A DNA stretch of 19,290 nt, from NCBI GenBank assembly GCA_027946555.1, contig JAPEVC010000387.1, positions 1 through 19,290 of the forward strand, given 5' to 3'. A model generated the notes under the pieces. The model saw nothing but the letters and a program-made list of their open reading frames with translations. It was not told where the DNA came from and searched no databases. Below are positions 10,838-19,290 of the stretch, in pieces; positions within the stretch are counted from its first letter, which is position 1; every line of letters starts with the position of its first letter. Made by a program: the position numbers and the translations under genes. The DNA is from Gnomoniopsis sp. IMI 355080. Lineage: Eukaryota > Ascomycota > Sordariomycetes > Diaporthales > Gnomoniaceae.

Positions 10838-10876
10838 GGTATCAGAGTGACGCGGAGGGTTGTGGTCTTTAAATAG

Positions 10877-12221
10877 TCAGGGACTGCCGAGACGGTACGG
10901 GTCACAATTTGTCTGTTCTGCTTCCGTCTCTTCTGGCTGTCCCATGTGCTCGCCCTCTCCTTGCTTGTCTTCTTCACTCGTGTCTTCGTCGCTCGTCTCC
11001 TCCCAGAAATTCCAATCGCGTGGTGCAGGTGGATTCAGGCGGCGCTGATTGCGGACATGGACACGTTCCTCTCTCTCCGCCTCTGTTGCATTCGCTATGC
11101 GCTGGACTTGTCGCACTTCTCTGGCGTGCTCCCTGAATGAGCTTGATTCACGTGGATCGACTTGAGTTTCTGACTCGCAACTGTGGCATTCAGTCCAGAG
11201 TTCGTTGCAGATTTCACACCTTTCTAATTCGGATTCGTCATCACCTATGACGTCTACAACTCTGAACTCGTACTCCTCCTCAATGATGGGCGGGTACTCG
11301 TCGTCGTTGCGGTAGCCGTTCTCGTCGACGGAGTCGTCTTCGTCTTCGTCTTCGTCGTCAGTGTGAACCTGGTCAAAGCCTGGGCCTTGTGGAGGAGGAA
11401 ACGCCCGATGCAGGAAAGGATCGTCCCAGTGCTGGAGCCAAAAGAAATCAGGCTGGGGCAAAGGGTCAGGAGGTGGATCGTCTTCTCCTGTATTGGCTTC
11501 TTGGGCTTCCTCTTCGTCGTGTTCGTCGTCCCAGTCTGCCTAAGCCTGGGATCCGGGCAGGAAGGGAAGTTCGAGGAGTCTCACAGGATCGTCGGCGTGG
11601 GGAGATATTTCCTATTTGCTGTTAATGACATGCTACTCGAGCAAATCATAGTATTTCATGAGACTCAAGAAAGACGCTAGTGGAATAGAAGTGCGCGCTG
11701 GCCATGCTAAGGTCGACAATTGCAGTCGCGATGCATGGTCCTGGGCTTGCCTCGGCCCGCGTCGCATCTCACAGCGCGTTGCAGACAAGGGGCTGGAACC
11801 CCGCAAAAGACATATACGCGATACTCACAGGGTGAATGGCATGAAGCGTGTCATGCAAGAAGTATGTGCGATCGTTGTCAGAGCCGTGGTCTACGCGCCA
11901 GGTCTCGATTATGGGCGCGACACGCGTGTCTTGGTCTTGATCCTCGGTCAAGCCTAAGGCCGTCTGAACGAATTGCTGTCGCGACTTGGGCGGAAGATCA
12001 GATGAAGGCGGAGGAAGCAATGAAAGACTGCCCAGAATGTAACGCAGCTGGTCTCTCGTAGACTCGAAGAAGTGAGGCCGTAGTTGGTGGTTGTCGCCAA
12101 AGTTGTTGAGCGTGGCTAGGCGCGTTGAAGGTCCGCCGCATAGCTGGGGCAGGGACGGCAGGAACTCCGCACTCGCACCCGCAAGAGCTCCTGCCCGAAT
12201 CCTGGTCCGGCCTGGAGCCAT
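10877..12221 (-). CDS. Acidic protein with CxxC-x6-CxxC putative zinc motif, function unknown
   Basis: I do not recognise this family. Exon 1 (12221-11829) encodes 131 residues ending HAIHP before a GTGAGT donor (phase 0). The last exon (11539-10877) begins ADWDDEHDEEE and encodes 220 residues with very acidic tracts, a CEICNELWTECHSC motif (likely a zinc-binding treble-clef or ribbon) and a helical Arg/Glu-rich stretch after it. The middle is uncertain. One model adds a 27-nt exon (11611-11585, EISPHADDP) preceded by an ATTAAC branch and AAATAG acceptor, then a very short 45-nt intron; total 360 residues. Another uses one 289-nt intron (11828-11540), giving 351 residues. Both keep phase 0. 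The exon 1 start is the first ATG after an in-frame TAG. The stop lies 39 nt before the RSC1 start codon. Confidence 0.6.
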
Positions 12222-12564
12222 CTTCTGTCCCGGATGCCGCTAGTAGGCGAGGGGACGCTAAGGTCTTTATGGCTAGCGTGCTTTCTGGTGAATGGCTGTA
12301 TCTTCGGCTGCTCCCGAATGTGATTACGTTAGCAGGTGTCTTCCATATCCCAAAGCCAGATGGGGGGGTCCCTAAACAGCAACTCCCTCCCAGCCGACAC
12401 ATCACTAATCTATTGCACTTCTCAAATCGCCTTGAATTTACCAGCTACCCCACTCTTCATCTCATTGCTGATCCTCACATCTTTAAAAGAGATAGCAGAG
12501 AAGATAAAGAAAGTAGAAAGGCCTCGAAGCGATATCAACCTCGAACTGATCCCAAGGAGGCAAC

Positions 12565-12837
12565 TCATTGTACAGGCGGCCTGGAGTGCAACAGCAAAGA
12601 CGCCTCCTCTCCTCTGTGACCTTCCAGCAGGCGAACGGACGCATAGATTCTCACCACACCTTCGAAAATCCGACGGATTTTCGAAGAATCCAAGGGGAGG
12701 AGACCTAAGAACCGACGCAGACGTCTTTGGAAGGGTGCAGGCGTTTCGTGCCGTCTGATCTGCTGCAACGTTCCGTGGCGCTTCTCAACATACACCTCAT
12801 TGTGCTGATCGTGAAGGTACACAGCTTGGGACATCAT
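12565..12837 (-). CDS. Possible small ORF (90 codons), unrecognised
   Basis: The frame starts with two consecutive ATG codons just after an in-frame TGA. It encodes a basic, Arg-rich peptide whose first half (MMSQAVYLHDQHNEVYVEKR) uses many G/C-ending codons, somewhat like a real gene. There is no known domain. It spans the 27-bp palindrome and sits in the 5' region of the CxxC gene on the same strand, so it could be a short gene, a long upstream ORF, an unrecognised exon or chance. I lean towards unproven. Confidence 0.2.
   Translation of the reverse strand: MMSQAVYLHDQHNEVYVEKRHGTLQQIRRHETPAPFQRRLRRFLGLLPLDSSKIRRIFEGVVRIYASVRLLEGHRGEEASLLLHSRPPVQ
12660..12686. repeat. 27-bp perfect palindrome, 13-nt arms with a single central base
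   Basis: The left arm CTTCGAAAATCCG (12660-12672) is followed by one A and then its exact reverse complement (12674-12686). Pairing does not extend into the flanks. It could be a dimeric transcription-factor site, a cruciform-forming element, or a hairpin in RNA if the region is transcribed, although a 1-nt centre would force the innermost pairs to open. Confidence 0.95.
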
Positions 12838-13435
12838 CGGCCATCATCGACGACTCAAAAGATCAAGTCCAGCTCGCAAAGAGAGCTTTCTGTTGTGGAA
12901 AGGGGACTTTTGTGTGTTCTGAAACGGTGTCGGACTTACCAAAAGGTGCTCGGCAAACAGAAGCGATCGCAGTTCTGCTTTCGTCTTTTCGCGAGGTAGA
13001 GATTCCGTGGTGATCGAAAGCTCTCGAAGGACAAAGTCAACTGGAAGTGGTTTGACCTGGGAGTTGGCAGATGGGACAGATTCTTAAAGGTTGCTGCATT
13101 TAGGAAAGGTGGTATCAACCGCTTGAAAGAGGTGCCAGCCTGTGGGTCCTTCACTAGCTGTGAGGGTCCTAGCACGACAGAGTGAGTGGGTACACCCACG
13201 AGACGATTGTTTTGTTGGCGGCTAGTCACATATATACGCATCTAGGAGACCTTATTCTCCAAACAGGTGCAGAGTCATACAAGCCACACAGACCTTGACT
13301 GGGCTGTGCTGCAATAACGACTTGGAAAAGCCACTGCTTCCCCAAAGACCAAGGGAAGCCTAATATCGAAGTGTCTGATCAAGACACCGTCTCTTCGAGA
13401 AGATTACAGACCAAAAGTCAGCACATATACTTGCC

Positions 13436-14443
13436 ATGGCCGATATACGGTTCCGAGTGCGTGGCCCAGGATGGGTCGAGAATATTACCGCCACGCCAGA
13501 CTGGACAATACAGAAACTCCTCGATCATCTCAAGGAAAAGCAGGGCGCCGATGCTTCCGCCCTCAAGTATGGATATCCCCTGAAGGCTATCGACCTGAGC
13601 GACACCACTGCGTCTATCGAGCCGCTGAAGCTCAAGGGCGAAGCCATTACCTTCGTCCCAAAGGAGGATGCCTCCGCCTCCGCGGCACCCACAGTCCCTG
13701 TCGACAGCAAGCCAGCCTTCACGCCTAAGAAGGTCGAGGCAGATCATACCGTCATCGAGTGGCCCGAAAAGGATGGCTATCTGGGTATGGCAGTCACTTT
13801 CACCAATAATTGATCCGTAACGACAGCTAACATAATCTCAGTCCTGCGCGTCATGCCCGACGACAACAGCTGCATGTTCACAGCCTTCGGCGGCGTCCTC
13901 CAACGCGCCGACCCGGCGCCCACGCTGCGCCGCGAGGTCGCGCAGTACATCCTCGCCCACCCCGAGAAGTTCAGCAGCGTCGTTCTCGAGATGGATCCCC
14001 AGCGCTACGCACGCCTTATCCAGGACCCGGACCGCTGGGGCGGCGCCATCGAACTGTCCATCCTCTCTGATATCTACGACATTGAAATCTGCTCCGTCGA
14101 CGTCAAAACACAACGCGTGGACCGGTACGGCGAGTCCAAGCCCACGCGGTGCTTGCTTCTCTACTCGGGCATCCACTACGATCGCATTGCCTTTACGCTT
14201 GATTTGAGCTTGCCCGTAGAGTTCGACGAGGTCAAGTGGGACACGTCCAACGATGGTGTCGTGGCCATGGCACAGAAGCTGGCGAAGCAGCTGAAGGACA
14301 AGCACTACTTTACCGATACGACCGACTTTGTACTCCGGTGCGATGTGCCTAGTTGCGGCTGGATCGGGGCAGGTATGAAGGAGGCGAGCAAGCACATGAA
14401 AGAAACGGGACATCAGGCGCTCAGCGAGATGCAAATAACCTAG
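13436..14443 (+). CDS. otu1: Otu1/YOD1-type ubiquitin thioesterase (OTU deubiquitinase)
   Basis: Two exons (13436-13784 and 13842-14443) join in phase 1 around a 57-nt intron with donor GTATGG, a GCTAAC branch and a CTCAG acceptor, giving 316 residues. Residues 1-80 form the UBX-like N-terminal domain that in Otu1/YOD1 binds Cdc48/p97. The OTU catalytic domain starts at YLVLRVMPDDNSCMFTAFGG with Asp124 and nucleophile Cys127; the catalytic His is in LYSGIHYDRIAF (His228). A C-terminal C2H2 finger uses Cys283, Cys288, His301 and His307 (RCDVPSCGW to HMKETGH). The splice creates the catalytic-loop segment, so the model is secure. Known family role: trimming ubiquitin chains on Cdc48 substrates, including in ER-associated degradation. 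Start context is CCATGG. It is convergent with the importin gene. Confidence 0.95.
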
Positions 14444-15693
14444 TGTGGGGGCCGAAAGTAGCTTCGGGGAGGCTTTTGTACTGTTCCTCGTTATGGGCTG
14501 TAATTAAGCAGGAACTTGTCGCATGGCAGGGCGTACATAGCATCATGGTGGCAGCGATCTTTTACATGATACTTCACATGCCTTTTTGGGTGTGATTTTC
14601 CGGAACTCATAGACCACGACGCGAATAGACGCAATTTTGGACACTCCGTCTCCTGCAGGAATTTCTCCTAGAGCATCTGTCAGCGAAATCCCTATTGGTG
14701 ATTTCAATGTGCACTTCTGGAGTGTCTGAAAGGGCAGATGGCTCGGCCGACGGGTTCAGCTTTACATATTCTCCGAAGCGCATGAATTCTCGAAAAGGTA
14801 CGCATCATTTGCGGGAATAGATATCCTCCAAACATGTCTACCTCGCGCCAAATATCTCAACTTACAACGAACTCCTATGTATCGTTCCGCAACACTGTCA
14901 TGCTCCAACCCCCCCCCCCTCTCAAAATACACCCAATCAAACAAAGCAAGTTGATGCGCATCCAGAATGGATCAATTCTCGTCCACCTAAGCCCGCGCCG
15001 AATACAAGATATCTTTATGAACAATTATTTATTACCTTTGAAAAATACTCACGCAATAGAATACGGATCTGGGAACGTGTAACCACAGAATACGTGGAAG
15101 GAGACCCTGCTGTCGGACGGGTTTGCAAGCTGCAGAGTTCCCTGCTATTGCGACTGCTACGACCCAGCGCACCACCACGTGCAAAACCACCGAGCCAACA
15201 CTTGGGCTGTGTCTCGCTCGAATGATATCCTACCAGGCAGGTAATGCGTATTAGGGGCCTTTTCCCCCGATCAGTAGTCATTACACGAATAGCGGCTGCA
15301 AGAAAAGAAGGTTAATCTGTTGGTGTGGTATCTCGCATATCTCTAACTACGGTTTCTTGTCGGTCAGAGAGAGAGGAAAATCTCTTTCACTCACTCTCCC
15401 GACTCTTTGTGTGTTGTGTGTGGCTTATGTCCCTCTTCGTTCGTTAATACCATCGGAGATGTTGAATTGAGTCTCTCAGCTCTTTTGTCGCACGGGGGAA
15501 GCAACACATTCAGTCCGCTCTTTGAATCCTCTCTCTCTCTCTGTGTGATCCTGTTCCGAACCGTTCCAAAAAGCCGTCCCTCAAGTCTATTTGACCCAAA
15601 TCCTCACTCAACCCAAAGTGCCAGTGGTGACAGCGGCACCTTTCTTGGGGCAATGATCAGTCGACCCGTGCTCGCCATTGTGTATCCCGATTT
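14444..15693. other. Convergent intergenic region (two 3' UTRs), no gene recognised
   Basis: OTU1 (plus) and the importin gene (minus) both end into this 1.25-kb stretch. It holds a run of nine or more C near 14910 and a CT-rich microsatellite near 15530-15542. Open frames at 14834-15082 and 15407-15697 are short, low in complexity and without domains. No terminator signal, tRNA or repeat family could be assigned. Confidence 0.55.
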
Positions 15694-18600
15694 CTAGTTG
15701 AAATAGCTCATGATGACTTGTTGAGCATCAGCCGGGAATTGCTGGAGGAGTGGAGTTGGGTCCGTGTTGGTGGCCTGGAGAAGAATCTTGGCCGCGGCGC
15801 AAACACGCTGAGCGGTTTGCGAGGTCAAGGTTTGAGCTTCGAGGGCCTTGGCGACGTGAACAAAGACATCTGCTGGTCGTTGTCCGACAGCGGGATGTTG
15901 CCTGTGATGGGTTTTGTTAGTAAAGTGGCGAGGAAAACCAGAACGAGAGATATATTTTGCAAGCTGCTAGTGAAATAAAGCATTGAATGATGGACTTACT
16001 TGGTAATTAGTTCAGCCAGGTATGCATACGCATATGGTGCAGCCTCCTCATCGTTCGTGACGGGGAGGGTATTCACCCACTCAGCGATTACTTGTTCCTG
16101 ATTTGGCACAGCGCTCGAATTGAAGTGCAGAATCTTGGCAATCGCCGCACAAGCGTTCTCCGTGGCATACACATTGTCGTCGCTGCGAGCATCTTCGGTC
16201 TGTGTGGCCTGGAAGAGAGCTGGCACCGAGCCGCCGAGGAACTGTGCCCAGGCCTGGCCACCCTTCTGTGCTGCTACACCGATACCATAGGCCGCGGCCT
16301 GCCGAATCGCAGGCGATGGGTCACGGCATCCTTCAATAAGAGGTGTCATGATATAGTTGGCGTAGTGAATCGACTCGGGTCCGCAGTACTCCAAGACATC
16401 GTCCATTATACAAAGTCCCCACTGGCGCTGCGTAGGATCCGAGGCGTTGTTGAGGAAACTCTCATACGTCGCCATGAGTCGCTCCCAGGGACGCAAAAAT
16501 GCCGCACCGTGGTACTTGAAGATGGAGTGGAAAGCTTTGTTCATGTCAGACAAGAGAGTCTGGTCGTCTTCGATTTGCATGAGCAGCTCTTCCGCTTCGT
16601 CTTCGACATCTTCCGGGTTGACACCAGCGCTCTCCTCCGCACGCTGGTCGACACGGATCTTGTAGTCCTCCAGAGCCGACTGTACTGAGTTGATGAAATG
16701 CTCCATGTGTTGATTTGTGAGGCAGTCCTTACCCAGGCACTCAACAGACTCGTAGAAGCATTGGTACATCTCAGCAAGTGTGTCGATAGAAGGCTCCGCG
16801 GTAAGCACCTCCAACAGCTTCTCCACCGTGCCCGCCCAAAGCTGCGCCAGCTCGTTCGACGGATTACCGTAGGCCTTCTTGTATGAATTGAGAAGTTGAG
16901 GCACCAGCTTAGCGGACATGAACCTGACAGGATCATGGAAGAAAAACGCCAAGCCCGGTAGAGCAATCTTCTCCATGACCTCGGCGACGTAGGGGGCAAA
17001 GTTGCCTTCAAGGACTTGGGCATAAACGACAAGAAGCTCGATGGCCATGTGTTTGTCATCCATCGTGCTCGTCTTGATGCCAATCATCTTGCCCTTAATA
17101 GGGACAAGTTCCCAGCCCTCTTCCTGCTGCAAAGCCTCTACCTGCTCCTCATCCTCCAAGAGCTGAACATCCGCGTTGGCTTTGGCAAGCTCCAGCAGAG
17201 GTGGCATGACATTCGGCAGATATGGAAGGAATTCAGCTCCCATCACACGGCACATACGACCCCAGCAGTGCATGAGATACGTTGCTTGGGGATCGTCGGC
17301 CTCCGTGACACTCGTTTGAATGCTTGCTAGAAGCTGGACCAACTTCATGGCATCCCCGCCCAGACGCTCCTTGCCGACAGCAAGACCAATCAGGGTAGCG
17401 CATTCCATAGCCTTGGCCTTGAGAAGGCGCGTGTCCTTGTCGATCGGCATTTGCAGGACGTTGAAGAGCAGGGGCATCAAGGAATCGTAGTACTTGCTGA
17501 ACGCCGCTTCGGCGGCATCTGCAATTGTGGCAATCGTGGAAAGGGCCTGTTCTTGGACATAGCGCTTGTCGTATTGAAGCAGGCGGTACAGAGACGAGAG
17601 TAGCTCGTCAAGGTATGGTTCAAGAACGGTCTTTTCGGCTTCCTCGCAAAAGTTGACGAGGGCAGCGGCGGCATGCGACTTGACGCGAGGCTCGGGGGAA
17701 TCGAGGACGGGAATGATAGCCTTGAGAATAACATCGTAGTACTCCTTTTGCATGGTCGGCGCGAAATCCGTGCTCATTTGGCCAAGCGCGTTACAGCCCG
17801 CCCATCGTACGCGAGGGTGCGGGTCTGACAGAGCTGGGACGACCAAGTCTAAGACCGGCTTGAGCTCGGCCTCCATCTGGTCCCGACATCCCTCCGAGAT
17901 GGCCGAAATCGCCATCAGAGCGGCATGCTTGTCAGACCAGGACTGAGACTGCATCATGCGCGGGAGCCAGTTAAATGTGGGTTGGAGGATAGTAAGACCT
18001 CCGAGCTTGTTGGCTAGTCGGTCCATGCATTGCTCCCCGGCAACGTGGTTCTGGTCGCTCTCCTCTTGGTCAAGCTGCAGAGTGTTAGCCAACCTCATAC
18101 AGCGCATAGGTCATGAGCGGAACATACATCGTCGGCATCGAGCCAGTCTTGCACATCGTCCTCGTCTCCGAGATCCGTCATCAAGCTCAAGCACTGGGTG
18201 ATCATGTCGTTTGTAAAAGAAGGGTCCTTCTTGCACATTGACGGCGCATAGTCGGCAAATGTGGCCATGAGCTCCAGGGCATTTTGCCGGCAGATATCGT
18301 TCAGGTCCTTGTCTTGAATGACTGAAATGCTGAACTGTACCAGGTTGGCAAACAAAGGTCTGAACATCTTCGGAGCAGCCTCGGCAAGATCTATCAACGC
18401 GACCAGAGCCTTGCTGAGTTCGTCTCCATCCCGCTTCTCCTTGATAGGGGGAAGGATATTAAGGACCTCCGGGACGAGGGGGAAGTATTTTTGCTGCCTC
18501 TTCTTTGGCAAGCTTCGGAAGAAGGACGCGAACGCCTCCATGGCTGCGAGACGCACCTGCGAATTTTGTCAGTGTTGACCGGAGTTGTTGATCGAATTGA

Positions 18601-19240
18601 GACGTACCCCAACTTCGTCATCCTTGAAGCCCTTGGTAAAGGCCTGGCCGACAGCATCCTCGTGTTGCTTCTCGATAATACCGGGAGTAGTATTGAAGAC
18701 GCGGAAGGCAGACTCGCGCTTACCAGGCTCGTCAGCAATACTCAGTTGAAAGAGAACGGTGAGCAGTTCGGGCCAAGGCTCGTCTATTTGCATGTTAGTA
18801 TGCTAGTTGGAGGCAATTGCAGAGCCGGGCTACGTACCAACGTCCGAGTACTGTCTGGCAACTTCAGCGACAGCATCGCTGATTTTGTTCCTAATCTGCT
18901 TGTCGCCCTCGTTGACGAGGCACTCGAGAAGCTTTTGTCTTATAACGGCGGCCTGGTCTTTGGCGAGGGAGACGAACATCTCTGTCATCTGATTCTGCTC
19001 ATTCTTTCGCGTCTTGGAGGCTATTTTGCGGAAAATGACGGCGGCAAAGGATCTGACATTTGCGTCTGGGGATCCCGCGATGTGCTCGGCCAGACCCATG
19101 AGCAAGACCTCAGGACGCGTGTTGGTCCAGTTATTGGCGAGGACCTCCTCGGCCTGGGTGCGGATGTCATTATTGGGAGACTGCAGGCCCACAATGAGCT
19201 GGCCCAGCTCGGCCGTAATCTCAGGAGGAAGCATCGACAT
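15694..19240 (-). CDS. kap121: Importin beta family karyopherin, Kap121/Pse1 (importin-5) type
   Basis: Five exons (19240-18838, 18783-18608, 18556-18128, 18074-16000, 15901-15694) give 1096 residues, close to yeast Kap121/Pse1 and human importin-5. Introns of 54, 51, 53 and 98 nt have phases 1, 0, 0 and 2, with donors GTACGT, GTACGT, GTATGT and GTAAGT and CTAAC/CTGAC branches. The protein is an all-helical HEAT-repeat solenoid. The N-terminus (PPEITAELGQLIVGLQSPNN, then VRSFAAVIFRKI) is the Ran-binding importin N-terminal region. The central WAGCNALGQMSTDFAP and the acidic-loop region with GWELVPIKGKMIGIKTS are characteristic of the Kap121 branch. The C-terminus ends QVIMSYFN. It would carry ribosomal proteins and other cargo into the nucleus and release them on RanGTP. 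The start could be Met1 or Met3; Met1 is used. Confidence 0.95.
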
Positions 19241-19290
19241 ATTGAAAGTGTAGCGTCGGAAATCAGGGGATGACTGTGAGGGGGTGGGAG

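Larger units (their letters stand above)
12222..13435. promoter_or_regulatory. Divergent intergenic region between the CxxC gene and OTU1
   Basis: This 1.2-kb spacer lies between two genes transcribed away from each other, so it should hold both promoters and 5' leaders. No core promoter element can be assigned with confidence. It contains the 27-bp palindrome at 12660-12686 and a possible short minus-strand frame at 12565-12837. A run of seven G lies near 12362. Confidence 0.5.

Noticed and set aside
13838..14434. 198-codon minus-strand ORF opposite OTU1 exon 2
   Set aside because: Shadow of the GC-rich coding strand. The plus-strand frame has the OTU catalytic motifs and zinc finger.
15407..15697. 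97-codon Ser/Cys-rich plus-strand ORF
   Set aside because: Low-complexity CT-rich DNA in the convergent 3' region. It reaches the importin stop codon and has no domain.
18491..19273. 260-codon plus-strand ORF opposite the importin N-terminal exons
   Set aside because: It crosses three supported exons and two introns of Kap121 on the other strand; antisense shadow.
1..19290. Bacterial-type features: CRISPR, operon, rRNA, tRNA, insertion sequence
   Set aside because: Every supported gene is eukaryotic, most with spliceosomal introns. No repeat-spacer array, tRNA-like B-box and A-box pair, or transposase was seen by eye. A tRNAscan or RepeatMasker run would be the decisive check.

Overview
The window is nuclear DNA from a filamentous ascomycete (Pezizomycotina, probably Sordariomycetes; the class is inferred from overall character only). 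Five genes need spliceosomal introns. Those with clear signals run mostly 51-98 nt, with GTAAGT/GTACGT/GTATGT-type donors, CTGAC/CTAAC branch motifs shortly before the acceptor, and phases that restore known protein families. Genes are separated by 1-2 kb. There is no sign of bacterial operons, CRISPR arrays, rRNA, tRNA or an intact mobile element.

Layout, left to right. (1) 28-1371, minus: a single-exon 447-residue protein with the fold of DRB0094-type (Rnl5-like) RNA ligases, but with the key residues of nucleotidyltransferase motifs I, III and IV replaced, so apparently a pseudo-ligase. (2) 3153-5061, minus, two exons: a 616-residue protein with a disordered N-terminal half and a C-terminal NYN (PIN-like) ribonuclease domain that keeps its acidic residues. 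(3) 7356-10837, minus, four exons: a 973-residue Rsc1/Rsc2-type subunit of the RSC chromatin remodeller (two bromodomains, AT-hook, BAH). (4) 10877-12221, minus: an unrecognised acidic protein with a CxxC-x6-CxxC motif and an uncertain intron region; its stop lies 39 nt before the RSC1 start. (5) 13436-14443, plus, two exons: Otu1/YOD1 deubiquitinase. (6) 15694-19240, minus, five exons: Kap121/Pse1-type importin beta (importin-5), 1096 residues.

The four right-hand genes are mostly housekeeping: chromatin remodelling, Cdc48-linked deubiquitination and nuclear import. The left end is the unusual part. Two minus-strand genes of RNA-enzyme families lie next to each other, and one has lost its catalytic residues while keeping a long intact reading frame. 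The main non-coding oddity is a 27-bp perfect palindrome (13-nt arms, 1-nt centre) in the spacer between gene 4 and OTU1. I found no convincing new multi-gene system. The strongest lead is the degenerate RNA ligase.
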